A program made the position numbers and the translations under genes. From the NCBI GenBank assembly GCA_023974075.1, contig CM043803.1, positions 2,825,495 through 2,889,494 on the forward strand: a stretch of DNA of 64,000 bases, given 5' to 3'. Below, one piece after another: positions 35,001-64,000 of this stretch; position 1 is the stretch's first letter; each line of letters starts with the position of its first letter. The notes under the pieces were generated by a model, which saw only the letters and a list, made by a program, of their open reading frames with translations, was not told the DNA's origin and ran no database searches. Origin of the DNA: Chaenocephalus aceratus. Its lineage: Eukaryota > Chordata > Actinopteri > Perciformes > Channichthyidae.

Positions 35001-37700
35001 AAATCTCTCTAAAAAGGTCAAATTTAACTTGTTCTGAATCAATCTTGATACAGGGTACTTATTATATGTTGTAGTTTGGATTCCTAAAGCTTTTAGTCTA
35101 GCATCCCATCATTCAAAGGTGGTTTTCACTATAAGTAATTTCTTTTTTTTACTGTGTTAAATCTGAATTTACTTTAAAATAAAAACATCTATATTGATTC
35201 TGACACTTCTACAGATGTAACCTTGCTTTGAGAAAAAAGATTATTAATTTAAACCTTTTAGAAGAGAAGATATGGTCATTTGTTCTGGGAATGTCATTTT
35301 CGAGCCTGAGACCTGAAAAACAGGCTCGTAGCTTACACTGTGTGCTTTAGTACACAATATACAAATATGGATACATATAATACAAATAGTTCCATGGAAG
35401 TATATTATTCACTCGTGGAAAAACACAAATCAGTCTTAGCAGGAGGAAATATCAAATCATGATCTATTGCATACAATAAACCCAAACCTGTAGGTTTAGG
35501 TCTGTACCATAAGCATCCGTCTTCTCTTGAGGTGCCTTAAGTGTCATGTTTCCGTAATGTAGCCGACCTTCCCTTTAATCCGAACTGTGTATGTCAAACA
35601 GTAGTGCCATAAAATATCTAAATATAAGCAGTGTAGCAGACATGCAAGCAAAGAGGGTAATTAACAGTTCCTTAGGCAAGCAAAAGAATGAGCGTTTGTC
35701 TCTGGTCCCTTTAATGGCTAAACATAAAAGAAGCTGTCATACGCATTATATAGAATTAAGCAGAAATTAGAAGCTGTAATTAACAGTGATCTTAAGACAG
35801 TACAGAGGCACAGTAACACAATTGAAATGTGGTCATAACTGTGTGTTTACTGGTTAGCTGTATGTGTGTTAATAGGTTGAAAGGTGCTCAGCCAATCATA
35901 ATCGAGGACCAGATCTATCAGTTTTACAGTTCAACTGTTCCCAATCAGAAACACACATCTAAATGCTGTTTAATTTGTACAGTATGTTGTGATTTCAGTA
36001 TGAAGCTGAAGCAGAGAGGTTGTTAGCCTAATTCACCAATTCAATATTTTCTTTAATCCACAAACAGTTGGAAATGTAAGAAGTGAAAATATGTTGCCAC
36101 ATTGATACATGAGCTGTTACTCAACCTCACCGTGGCAATGAGCCAATACAAACTCAAACTCTTTTCACGTTATGGAACACACAAACAGGTTAGTTTAGAG
36201 ATGTTGGGGGAATTTTGGACAGAGCAAGGCTAGCAGTTTCCTCCTCCTTCCAGTCTCTACTAAGTTAAATGTACAGCCTTCAACAGCTTCAGTTATTCAC
36301 AAACATGAGTGGGATTGTGGATTCATACTGTATTTCATACTTCTTCCCGTGTTGCATCAGGTGCCAAATGATGACTGACGAGTGTTTTTACAAGCTGAAA
36401 ATATCAGATGAACCGTCTTGTGATGTGGTTGATGAATAAAATGTATTGTGCTGCTTCAGCGCCAAAGTCTCCCCGACTGTCACAATCTCCCAGAATACTT
36501 TGCAAGGTGTGCTAATTAAGCATCAAACAGGCTCAGTTGCCAATAACCAGCCCTCTGTGAACATAGACCGTCATTTACAGGGAGAAGGCTCAAAGCTTTG
36601 ATTTTTTTTTAATAAGATTAATAAAACGAAATAACAAGCATGTGAGAATAATCCACCGCTGTTGTATTTAATCCAATAAAAGATAATGGAAGGCAGCGGT
36701 ATTAAAAGAGGTCGTGCCTCAGCCCGTCACCTGAAGGTGCTTCAGCTTTGCTCTCAGCCCCAAGCCCACCCACTGTGCTGCTTCCTGAGTGAGTCCAGCT
36801 TTGGTTCTACACATAAATGTTGCTTTTCCTGTACATTCTTACAAAGAACTACTTAAGTCTGGAACAGCAGGGTTGCATGATTTGTACATATGATTGCTGG
36901 CATGGTAAAGCTAAAAGAATATTTCAAGTAAAGCTTCATTGGTATGCTTGTGAGACAGACTTATGAACAGGGTGGAGTTGTGTTGCAGTGTGCTCACACT
37001 CAATATGATGTAAGAATACAAAATGGTGTGTTTTGCAGGAGTGTGCATATATTTAAAAAGGTTTTTATGATTTCTCATGAACAAGAGGTCAGTGCACACA
37101 CATGCCATTCTGGAGTATAAGTCTTAGCATTGTACACTGCTACAGCATAAAGCTCAGTGTTAAGCTTGAGTATTTCTGAATGTGAGGCAGTCCACTTTGA
37201 GCAGGTGCTGCTTATTGAGTGGTGCAGACCATCTGGAGACGATTAAATAAAATGTATCACTCAAAAAACACACTAGCAAGGATCCAGATACAGTGCATAA
37301 CCCAGCCTGTTGTATTGGCATGCTTATAATGAGCCAATATTTAAGAAACGGTAATGCTTTGGGGGATACATAATTTTATTCAGAACGCTGTGCTTGTGCC
37401 CTCAAAAATGCAACTTTTTGTGACACAGTGAGTTGATGAAGTACAGACCTTTGCAAAATAATGTGGCAGCAAAATCTGTTTTAAAGCAGAAAGAGAGGCC
37501 TGGGTTTCAACAATGTCACCGATTTATTTCCAAAACTATTAAATGTGACTCCAGAAACCACAAAGCTTCTAAGATGTTTTGGTTTATGGATAGGTTTTTC
37601 TCACACCAAACAAGTGTTTCCTATTAAAGCTGGGGAGAGCACTTTTCTGGAAAAGGTAAACAAAATAAAAGCACTAAGTCCTGTACGTCAAACATTATCC
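32056..37700. other. no recognised gene
   Basis: Intergenic AT-rich DNA with a T16-like run at about 34245. No splice-bounded coding homology or clear transposon ends were recognised. Confidence 0.5.
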
Positions 37701-37704
37701 TTCT

Positions 37705-38170
37705 TAAAGGTGGGGTAGGTAATTTTGGAGAAACCAGCTAACCCTAACCTGTAAAATTACTAGTCCTTTATTTTAAACATCAGGCTTTCTTTACCCTCCA
37801 CGACATAAGAGGGAAACAAAATCCAATCACAAGTTTCACTCAAGACGCTTGTTTGTGCCAGGTTTGATTCCTGCAAACACAAAACACAAAAACATTTTGT
37901 AGTGCCTGCCACTGGCACAAGACTATATCAAACAATCGCAGGTTTATTGGCTGGCAGTTCGACCCTACGATATGGCTGCAATTCAATGAGAATTACATGT
38001 ATGTGTTTTTTACTTACTTGTCAATTGACACTTTGATTCAATGTTATAGTAAGCCATTAGTCTTTGTCTATTGTTAGCAGAATGCTAACCTATAAGCAAC
38101 ATTTTCTCTCTATATCTAAAAGGCTTTGTCGATGCCGACATGCGTCTTCTTGTGTTCACCACTCTTCTTA
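37705..38170. repeat. TTAA-start MITE-like repeat fragment
   Basis: ttcttaaaggtggggtaggt followed by aattttgg is a familiar start of an abundant fish repeat. The right end could not be found with confidence. Confidence 0.35.
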
Positions 38171-39757
38171 ATAAGTCAGTCTTTATTTTTTTGTTTGTTT
38201 GTTTTACAGTGTATGTAGTTGTTGACAAACATGTGGAATAGCAACTTTTTCTGCATGATTTTCGAATGATGAATCAGGTTTTTATCATTTTAAGGGATGC
38301 ATGTTTATCTCTGAAAATGGCCTGTGTTTCAGCAAAGTCTCCAATAGCAAGCTTCATTTAGCAAAGCCTAAAAACAGAGCCATGAAGAGGTGCAGGCGCT
38401 CTCTCAGAACACTCAACATACATGTTTTAATCATCATTCCAAAGCATGTATACAGCCCCATTATGGCTACAAATCAAGCTACAAAGTCATTAAAAGAGAC
38501 ACCGATTCCTGTCAAAGTAGTTCCATCTTAGCTCCATCTTTATATCAGTGTGGTTTGATGTATAAACACTTGACCCACAGGATCCACATCAGCACAGCAA
38601 GTGCAATAAAACCACACTTGAGAGACGGAGATGAAACAAGCAACACCACCACGGGCACAGGCGCTTGGAAGAGGATCTGAGGATGGCTCAGCTCCAAAGC
38701 CCATTCTCTTTTTCTCCCCCATTCCCCCCCTAAATATTCCCTAATAATTAGCGCTGCGCCACAGATGTGCACTTCTCTTTCCCTACGCTGCCTCTCAATC
38801 CTCTGACTGTGTTCAGAGTGGGATGTTGGGATGAAGATTTAAAAGAGAGCATCATATGCTTTCTATTTCATACAGCCATTACAATTGAGGACTAAGATGA
38901 AAGCTGAGGGGTCCATATTAGGAAAAAAAGCTGTGGAGAATTAGAAGAAAGTGCATTTAAGGGCCGCAATCATATTTAAGTAGTATGATGAACCCAAACA
39001 TATGGGGTTTAAGAGGAGAAAAATGCAAGAAAACTTCTAAGTTTGAAAATCGACTTACTTGACTTTACGAAGCCGGAGGGAAACGGGGTGAATGAGTCAA
39101 CTGGCAGTAAAATGTTCAAAGGCGGGTGATCATTTTTATTTCAGTAGGATTATAGGAGAAAGATTCTAGGAAAATATCTGCAACTGATTGGACGTCCTGT
39201 TTCTCACAAATGAATCATTTCCCCCATAAACAAGTATCAAACATGAGCTTCCACCTGAATCATGAGTGACTTTAAGAATGAGTATTAACAAGACAATGAT
39301 TCAGTGCACATGCAGGAGAAAAGACAGATGTGAGATTTCAGCTAAAACAAAGTATCCTTCCTCTATCTCTCTAAAAGTGTCACCAGCAAACCTGACTGAA
39401 CACAGGAACTCGTCTAGATTCCGGCTCTAGCTATAAACAGTTCCCAAAAAATAAATGCTGCTGCACATAGCTGGCATAAATAGCACTTCATCACACGGAG
39501 ACCAGTGCTGTTATTGATGAGATTTCGGAAACGAGCATCCTGGATTCCTTCAAGTAAGCAGCAGAGAGGGACCTATAACCTGCTGCAACACATAATCCCT
39601 CCATTTTACTCCGGCTACTTCCTGCCCCCTGGAATTGTCCCTGGTGAATGTTGTACCTGGCACATTTCCCCATCAGACACTCTGAATGAGGAGAAATGGT
39701 CTTTAAAAAAGAAATTCTCCTCTATTTTTTACGTCTGCCATTTCTTAGTTTATAAAG
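38171..39757. other. no recognised feature
   Basis: Intergenic sequence without recognised coding or repeat structure. Confidence 0.5.
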
Positions 39758-39850
39758 CAGGGGTGTCCAAACCATCGGCCCTCTGCACATTCTAAAAGTA
39801 TAATGGAATATGGCCCACCAATGAAACGTGTACTTGTTTTATATTGTACT
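39758..39850. mobile_element. hAT-like transposon end
   Basis: CAGGGGTGTCCAAACCATCG followed by gccctctgcac and a tatggcccacca stretch matches the start of a widespread hAT-type element. No partner end was found. Confidence 0.4.
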
Positions 39851-40443
39851 TATATAAATATATTACACAGTAGTATTCATGTGTTAATAATACCACTTTT
39901 CAAATAAATTCAGTAAATTAAAGTTGGAAACATTTGATAACATATCTTAGTTGATAAGAAAAAAAGCCCAATAACTTATTCACATGACACGCTTAAAGGT
40001 TGGTTTCTTGTTGAAGTTCTACACTTGTAGTGATGGTTTGAATTCAGCCAGAGGAGGCGGTCCCTGGTTTACAGGGGGCCCTAAGGGACCCCACAGCTGC
40101 TCTGTAATAATTGCTTGTGCAAGCGAGCGTGGAGGAAAGAGGCGGTGCAGGAGGTAGAGAGTTATCTTCCTCAGCAACCCTGCTGTGCAAAGAGTCCATC
40201 CCAGGTGCGCTCCAGTCTTGTGAAACATAAAATAGCATTTGCTTCAACGGCTGGAGACTTGGAAGGATTTATCCTTTTGTGAACTTATTCCCACTCTTAT
40301 TATCATTTCCCCTATCACTTTCTAGCTTTCTCTCAGTTGCTCTACTTCTGTCCTTTTATCTTCACTGCTGTGTTTCAATGTGTGTTTGAACAGCGGTTTG
40401 CTTCCACCTAGTGGTGAAGTTGTGCAGCAGCAACTGGCTTTAA

Positions 40444-41062
40444 AGGTCCCATGTCATGGCCATTTCTACTGATCATATTTCCATTGTTGAGGTATAATAG
40501 AATAGATTTATATTGTTCAATGTTCCAAACTCACATTGGTTTCTCACAGCATCTCTGTATAGTATGTGTATTCACTCTCTGTCCTAAACGGCTTGTTGGA
40601 GCTCCTGCCCCTCCCTCCCTGTGAGCCCAGTGGCCGTCTGCGAGACAGCGAGACCAAGCCCGAAACCAGCCCGAACACACACACCCGCAGCCTGGCTGGG
40701 AGTTTGTGTGTGTGCTCACTGCTCACACAGACTCACAGCCTCGCTGCGTCCCGCCGTCTCAGGGAGGAGAAATCGGCGGAGCTGCAACTGAGAAAAGATT
40801 GTGTGTGTGAGGAAGTCCGCCGATTGGTCAATTTGGACCAATCCACGGACTTAACCTAACGGCCATTTGGAATGGGTCCATTTGGGTATGGTTACGTCAC
40901 TGTACCCAGGAAAAAAAAGAGAAATGTCCAACTCTGTGTTAGAGTTTTACTCCCTACAGGGTGTACTTTGAGGGTTTGTGACTCTGCAGACCGTTTACAT
41001 GCAGAAAAACCTTCATAACACACAAGGGGACGAGTAATAACCGGAACAGGTACCTGGGACCT
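40444..41062. mobile_element. piggyBac-like MITE with TTAA target duplication
   Basis: The ends AGGTCCCA and TGGGACCT are perfect inverted repeats. TTAA flanks both sides (40440-40443 and 41063-41066), the hallmark of piggyBac insertion. At 619 bp it has no transposase; the ORFs spanning it arise from its GC-rich interior. A truncated relative lies at 28124-28444. Confidence 0.8.
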
Positions 41063-41066
41063 TTAA

Positions 41067-44000
41067 GTCTCTTAACATTAACAATTACACAGCTGTGGAA
41101 TACTCAAATCTTTAATACAAATATAAATATCACACTATGTACAAATCCTATTACAAATACTGCATTCAAAACCAGTTAAAGTATGATATAAGAATAATGT
41201 ACAAAAGTATGTAAATGCAAGTTACTTTGTTAGATTTCACCCACTCAATATATATTCAAGCACATACTTGTGTTGGAACTTTGCTTGCTATATTTTTTTA
41301 TCATAGACTCCCACTTTTTAATTTGCTCCACTGGTTTAAACGGATACAGGAATATCCGCCATTGGAAACGACAAAAGCGTCTCTCAATTACTTAGTCTTT
41401 TAAAAAAAATTATTATAGCCTTAGCCTAAATCTTTCAACGTTATTTTTGTAAGATTCATGTCTGAAGAAGATATATACAGAGTAGTATGGTGAATTAAGA
41501 AAGTTAGAAAGAAAAGTAAAAAGTATAACAATTCTGAAGCAGCTCTAATTTAAACTTTGTTTTACAGAACAGTATAACTCATTTGTATCCATGCTCTGTA
41601 TGAAATGGAAAACACTGAGAATGTAGTTATACTTTATACACCCAATATACCAAAACCATACACATTGGTAGTCAAAAAGAGGCCAGTCATGATCAGATGT
41701 TAGTACCTCAGCCATTTATTTCTTAAACATAAGAAAGAAGGGACTTCTTCAAGGTAAGAAAACTCAACATTGCAATTTAAAATCAAGTGCACTTCAACAA
41801 TGTCTCATCCTGTAAGGGAGCCGTACCCTTCCTGCTGTGTGAAGTAAGATACACAAACTTAAAACCAATCTAAAGAATCCATCTTTACTGTAAGGCTTTG
41901 GGTGGGGTGCTGTGTTCATTGAGATGTCAGTGGTGGTGACAAATATACATGTGGAATACCCATTGAACAGCTGACCCAAAATCACAACATAATCCTCCGA
42001 GACATCTGTACACCAACAGAAAGGTGAAGAGATAAGATGTGGACTGTGTCATGGACTCCGGGTGGAGTCAGGCAGTGAGCTCATTGTGCTAAAACAATTC
42101 TTATTTGTTTAAGAATGGGAGTAAGAAGACGGACATGGCAGCTCTGCACTTCACCTGGGCCAAACAGTATTTGTAAGTCATTTCCGGTGTTTGTTTGAGC
42201 GCTCTCAAGAGTACCAGATCGGATGGAGTTTATTGCATCATGCAAAATTCAGATAAGTTCAGCCAGATGACTTTCCATGATGTCAAATATTGACAGTCAG
42301 TCACAGAGGGTTTAAACATCTCAGGTTGTTGCTTACTTCAGCACAGATGGCTGAGATACGCCACATGGGACTGCACATTCGACTCAAAGTCAGTTTAGTG
42401 TTCTTTACTGTGATAAAAAAAACTACCTGGCTCTCTCGGAGTGATTTAATCCTCCTCTCTTTCTGGTTTCCAGGCAAGCACCATGAATGAATTACAATTA
42501 CCATCTGGTCCAGGTACCATATAGGTGACTCATCCGAAAGAAAATAAAAACGGATAATGACGTACTGTGTTAAGCTTAAGACAATAGAAGTAGGTCACAA
42601 TCCTACTGTACCAAAAAAAGTATATTTTAGCAGGGAAAATGCAATTAACTATAATCAACTTACATTCTTGTAACAGGACAAATCTAAATACTTTTTTTTT
42701 TTTTTCTTTTAAAGGTGAAAGAAGTCATATCATTTGCAATTTCAGCTCACTAGATTCAACATCATACAAAGTCCTATCTATATAGTCGGCCGGTGAAGAC
42801 CGTAAAATGCAGCAATTCACAATTGCCTTAGTGCGTGATACATACTCAGTATATATAACAAAATACATCAATGGCATTTCACATTAGACATTCTCGAAAA
42901 TACATTCAGTACTGTACCTGGAGTATTACCCACAAAACTATGCTGGTACCTTGTTAAACAAAACACAGGAAGTCTGGACATAACAGAGTTTCACATTAAA
43001 GACATTAAAAAAGATCGGACGACTAATGCTAAAAATAACATTTGTTGAACAGCAGGTGGCAGTGTATATCTGTTACGCATAAAAAGAGTAAAACCAGCGG
43101 GATAGTCATCATAGACGCTTTCCTTTTAGGAAAACTTTGTTGCACCTTTTCTTCATCCAAAAAGGAGGAGTTGTACATTTTTTTCTTCTATAAATAGTGG
43201 CTACAAAATGCGTCGCGAAACATCTACCATGGCTAGTTTGGCTAGTGTTTATTAGACCCTATCTCGGGAGTTATGATGCTATAAAGTACATACCCTCATC
43301 CTGGACCGAGTTTAGGGCAATCATTCTCAATTTTTTGTTATGTAAAACTCCAGAAATCCTAACGAGTTGTTGCTTTTGTGAATTCAGAAGGAGGGCAGTA
43401 TTGTAGAGCAGATGTGGAAATTGGAGAGTGAAACCCCAGTCCATTGGAATGACATTTAAAAAGCCAATCATAAACATTGACTGTATTTTGTACAGTAGGC
43501 CACTTGGCACAAGACAATCTTGGTGTTTAATGGTATTGTGTGAGGGCACAGAGGTAAGTGTTTCTCTGTTTGTGTTGTATCTTCACTGCTGTATGGTTTG
43601 GGGTTCATGACGAGGCGGTAGGAAAATGAAGTGAAAGACATTTTGACTTGAAAATCGTCTCAAATTGGAGCCACTGCACCCGATTCATCTGGCTAGACAC
43701 ACAGCAGGAAAGAGGGCTTGCAGGATATGTGATATTGGGCGCGTTGCTTTAACATTTTGAAAAAATGTCAAGTGCATCAGATGACTAAAGGAGACAAAAA
43801 AACCAGCACCTCATTTCTAACTTCCTGTGCTAATATTTGATTCAAACATGATCTTTAATCCTATAATGAGCAACGGCTAAAGAAACACTTGACATTTCAA
43901 TGCATGTTTTGAAATTGGATTCAAAGATTGGATTTAAAAATTAGATTAGATTACAAATTAAATTAGATTGCTATTTTACCACACTGGTTGTATTTTTAAT

Positions 44001-46058
44001 TTCAGTCTGGAGTATTTTTTCCCCAATGTAAAAGTGAAATAATTATTCCCAAAGCCAAATGTGATGTCTTCAAAGGTTACATTACAAACACCAATATTTG
44101 GAGGTGGCGCAAGTATGTAGCAGCAACAAGTCTGCAGGTCTTATTTATCCACTGCCGTTGCATCACTCTCCTGTAGTTTGCACACGTCCACATGTATAAA
44201 ACTGACTTGAAATACGGTTTATATGCAACTAACTTACAATAATAATAATAAAAATAATAACAATATAGTCTTATTTAATTTTTTGCACAAAAACTACATT
44301 AGTTCTTTCATCATGAAATCTCACAACACATACTGGATGTTTCTCTTTACTAGGAGTCTGCAGCCTGTTCAAAGATCATTGTTTTGCTGCTGAAAACATT
44401 GCATTGAAAAGGAAAGTGTATCTGGAAACTCAAATATAGATCATCACATAACATTTAGCTGTAAATGTTTTTGATGGGATGAGTGTATCCTTTGACATGA
44501 TGACGTGTGCGGCCATATGGAGGATAATTCGTATCCATCTTATGCTGCCACCTGCATCTTGCTGTATACTATGAATAAACTACCATGAAAACTTAAAAAC
44601 GGTACGAAACATTATCAAACAGGGTGATCACATGCTTCAGTATCCCAGCTTGGTAAACCCTGCTGATCAGAAGCAACTTTTGCACAATTAGGAAACGTCA
44701 CAATCACAAAGACAACAGTTTACATGTACATAACATTTCAATATGCATGTACATGTAACCGATGGATACCTCGATGCACCATAAATATAACATGATATAT
44801 AAAGACGTACTGACAATACCTACACGTTAATAGGACACATTGCTCATACATTCACATATGTCAACACTTAAATATGTATATACAGTATACATGTATATAT
44901 TCATATGTATACAGATATATCAAAGGAGGAATAAATAGTGCCATTAATGAGGTGAGACAACCTAGTTTCCATTCTCCTCTCTAGTGAGACGACTGCGCCC
45001 CTGGATTCATGCGAACATGCCCCGAGGCCGAGGATTATGATGTGTGGGACAAAGAGTCGGAACTCTGGAGGGATGCTGGTGCTCATCCAGCTCAGACCCC
45101 TGCACTTTGATGGGAGTCCACCTCGAAAAACAGCTCTGTGGAGTGGGGGTTTAGAAGGAATTCTTTACACCTTAAATTGATCATTTATATAGAAATGACT
45201 GGGTTCGGTTGTATTCTTGAAGAAAACTGTTTTTTCTTTTGTTATGGTTAGTTTTTTTTAATGTATTTTAAAGAAAATGAGGATGAGTTTAATAACAGCC
45301 AAACTTTAAAAATGTTATCTCGTAACACTTGTGCAGTAAATCCAAGTCTCTGTTACTGAGTTGTATGCGCACTACATCTAATTGCATTTTCCCCAAAGGT
45401 AAAAAGGGGAAGAAAAGCAAGTCGGGTTCAAATCCAACCCATGGCATTCTGCTGAAAATGCTACCCCCCAACCCCCTTTCCAATCTTTTGGAAGGGTACA
45501 AAAGCCCCCAAAATATTAATCTTAAAAAACATACTATTTAAAACACTTTTGACATGCACGGACAAGTAACGCGACTGCGCTAGCATGAGAATGTTTACGC
45601 AAGCGTTTTTTTAAAATAATTGTACGGTAAAGAGTGAGCGTATATACTTGTACGTTTCAATATCATTTTGCTGTTGTTAAATGTCATCTATAACGTTTTT
45701 TAATTTGTTGTTACCATCGAGGTAGGAAAAGGTTTTCTTCAAGGTAACAGCATGGGTAATCGATACACAAATGTTCATTTTAGTGGGATAAATATTCCTT
45801 TAAAGACACCCCATCTCCGTCCTTCCTGGCACTAGGTTTAGTTTACAGTATTATGCCAAGTAATAAATACTTTTAAAGTGTATTGTTGAACTACTGTTGC
45901 CTATATGTAACAACTAGAGCCTGAATAGTCATATTTAGATGTGATTACATTCTATATACAGTATCTGATGAGGGTATTGACATATATTGCAATGCTGAAG
46001 TACATACCAACAAAACATTGTAATTTGACCCGGTGTGTGGGTGTAAAGTCAGGCATAA
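41067..46058. other. no recognised gene
   Basis: A teleost interspersed repeat fragment lies at 41095-41225. The rest is AT-rich intergenic sequence, including a (TAA)-rich patch near 44240 and many short ATGTATA-like runs at 44700-44920. Confidence 0.45.
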
Positions 46059-46059
46059 T

Positions 46060-46524
46060 TAACACACACATGTAGGAGTGAGCCATGTTGTGAACGGGCC
46101 TCTGACCGACTGTGTGGATGAAACCGTGGTGCTGACCGTATGGCAGTGGACAATTCTGTGGCGTGATGACTGGACCGCTCCGTTAGAAGAGTTAGTGGGA
46201 GGCATCTCCAAACTAAAGGCCTCTAGATTGAAATTGGAAAACCTGGTGAAGTCCGCCTTTAACCCCTTTAAGCTACTAGTCCGTAAGTGTAGCGTAGGTA
46301 ATGTGGGCAAGTTGGGAATCGTACAAACAACTGACCACACCAAATATGTGTTAGCTGCAGCGCTTAACAGCTCTGCTATGTGGTTGGATTTAAAACGAGT
46401 GATCACGCTTACGTCATTGTTTCATAAGAGCTCATTTCTTCAAGTACGAAAACACCTGCTTAATGTGGATAGAAGGCGAACATATAAAGATAAGATGCTG
46501 ACAATGCAAGACAAACAGATATAA
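46060..46524. other. open stretch on both strands, nature unknown
   Basis: A 149-codon frame (46078-46524, plus) and a 115-codon frame (46406-46059, minus) overlap in a patch that is more GC-rich and less repetitive than its surroundings. The plus product has WQWTILWRDDWTAPLEEL. The minus product is Ser/Thr-rich (PPTNSSNGAVQSS). Neither is recognised. It could be a retrocopy remnant, an exon of an unannotated transcript, or conserved non-coding DNA. Confidence 0.3.
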
Positions 46525-47475
46525 TGCAGCCAAAGCATTACCTCACCTGCAGTACATCAAAGTATTTAAATGAAAAAAAGAGGATAGGTCAAATAAATTA
46601 AACAGTGCTCCTGTTGTTCAGGACTTTGAATGTTTTTGGAGGTCTTCACAACACGTGTGTGAAAAGCGTATTTATATTAGCTGGCTTAACTTGAGTGTTG
46701 TCTAAGTTAAAGGCAACAAATACTGTCTATATTGTACGTTTTGTCGTTTTGATAATCCAAAACACAATCACTGTAGGGATGTAAAACTATAAATGTAATC
46801 CCGATAAAGGAAGTTTGTCATGCAGTCCTGCTCTACAGGAAAATAATATAACGTCATATGATATATATGTAATTGTAAACAAGCCACTGTAGAACTGAAA
46901 TACTGTAGATGACCTCTGTGAATGTCAGAGGACTAGAGCTCCCAGTACTCACTTGCCTGAATGGGATTTGCCTCGTGTGCAGGCTCCTTGAGCTCAATGG
47001 CAAACTAAAATAATGTCACTTAAAAAGCAACTGGAAATATGGCCGCGACATGAGCAACCCACGCAGCAGCTCGTTATCTTTAATAAGCTCGACCTTTGCT
47101 GTCCTTGCTGCGAGCCTCTGGGACACAGAATGTGTCGGATGTGTCGCTACCGCTGTCAAACTAGAGGCCGAGAGTCCAGGATGCCGAGTGGAATGTTACA
47201 CAGAGCTGCAGCTTGCATTAGAGTGTGAATCATGTGTGTTTGTGCATTACATATCTGCCCTTCAAGGAAGAAGAGCATTTAAGGGGTTTGGAATGTTTGG
47301 GATGTTCCCTCCATCTATTCACACGTCGCTTTCTGACCTATTTTATCTGCATCGTGTGTGGCCATTTGATATCTAAAAGTTTGTTTGGAATGTTTAAAAT
47401 ACTCCTGCTGTTGGAGACAACACTGACATTCCCGGCAGTGGAAAACTATGGAATGATTGTGCTATAATCTTACTT
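46525..47475. other. no recognised feature
   Basis: The sequence between the open stretch and the dusp3 3' end has overlapping short ORFs without homology. Confidence 0.45.
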
Positions 47476-47481
47476 TTTATT
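47476..47481 (-). promoter_or_regulatory. candidate polyadenylation signal of dusp3
   Basis: A canonical AATAAA on the minus strand lies about 380 nt past the dusp3 stop. It is the first such hexamer noticed downstream of the stop. Fish dusp3 transcripts may have longer 3' UTRs, so this is only a candidate. Confidence 0.35.
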
Positions 47482-47860
47482 AAGGAAATCTTAAAAATCA
47501 GGGCAAACTTATGGAGATTGAAGGAATTCTTTAAGTCACCACTTCATGCAGCGAGAGATCTGCAAGTGTGGAGCGTTGTGTGTTTTGGAAAGAGGAAGTA
47601 TTTGAGATCACACTCTTTGTAGGAGCAGGCAGAGGATTTGATGGATGTACTCAGAGCAGCAGTGGCAGACGTGAACTGAAGATAAAAAACAGCATGTGTG
47701 TGTGCGTGTGTGTGTGTGAGGAATAGTTTTCTACACAGATAAATGCATGTATGATTGTGTATGGAATACCCCTTGGTGTCGGATGGGTGCTGGTTTGGTC
47801 AGGGTGGGGTCAGACTCCCAGAGTGGTTGGAAGCCTGTGAAAGGCATGATAGGAGGCTTT

Positions 47861-64000
<16,140 letters not shown>

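Noticed and set aside
45419..45440. ggttcaaatcc motif resembling a tRNA T-loop/B box
   Set aside because: No acceptor stem, A box or cloverleaf could be folded around it.

Overview
The window looks like vertebrate DNA, most likely from a teleost fish and probably a percomorph. It is AT-rich, its genes are split by GT-AG introns, it holds very long (AC)n arrays, and it is crowded with repeats typical of fish: L2-type and other LINE remnants, TTAA-flanked piggyBac-like MITEs, hAT and Harbinger-like elements, and a short LTR retrotransposon. No bacterial-style operon, rRNA, tRNA or CRISPR array is present.

Only two host genes can be recognised, both on the minus strand. The first is dusp3 (VHR-type dual-specificity phosphatase), with three coding exons at 63891-63695, 52700-52468 and 48090-47861. 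It is intact, with consensus splice sites, matching phases and the HCREGYSRS active site. The second is sost (sclerostin, a secreted cystine-knot antagonist of Wnt/LRP signalling), with two exons at 22617-22365 and 19696-19290. Its splice sites, signal peptide, cystine-knot core and stop are recognisable, but the reading frame is broken by several single-base-sized shifts in both exons. From memory, SOST and DUSP3 are also neighbours in the same orientation in mammals, so this looks like a conserved linkage with about 25 kb of intergenic DNA between them. The two products are not known to act in one pathway.

Layout: 1-3.8 kb is an inverted-arm element of unknown class enclosing a LINE 3' end. 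3.8-7.3 kb shows nothing clear. 7.4-8.9 kb has a perfect 60-bp palindrome and a MITE. 12.2-14.75 kb is a transposon carrying a young, compact LTR retrotransposon with an in-frame minisatellite. 19.3-22.6 kb is sost, with a 570-bp polypurine tract just upstream of it. 24.7-32 kb is a graveyard of LINEs and MITEs, including one LINE inserted in another. 32-47.5 kb is mostly unannotated intergenic DNA with a few MITEs. 47.5-63.9 kb is dusp3, whose introns hold two ~275-bp (AC)n arrays and, in intron 1, a three-deep stack of hAT and Harbinger-like insertions plus a fourth element. The order of those insertions can be read from perfect 8-bp target-site duplications.

No clearly new gene system was found. 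The most notable observations are the frame-broken sost, the datable transposon stack in dusp3 intron 1, the minisatellite-bearing LTR element, and an open stretch at 46.1-46.5 kb whose nature is unknown.
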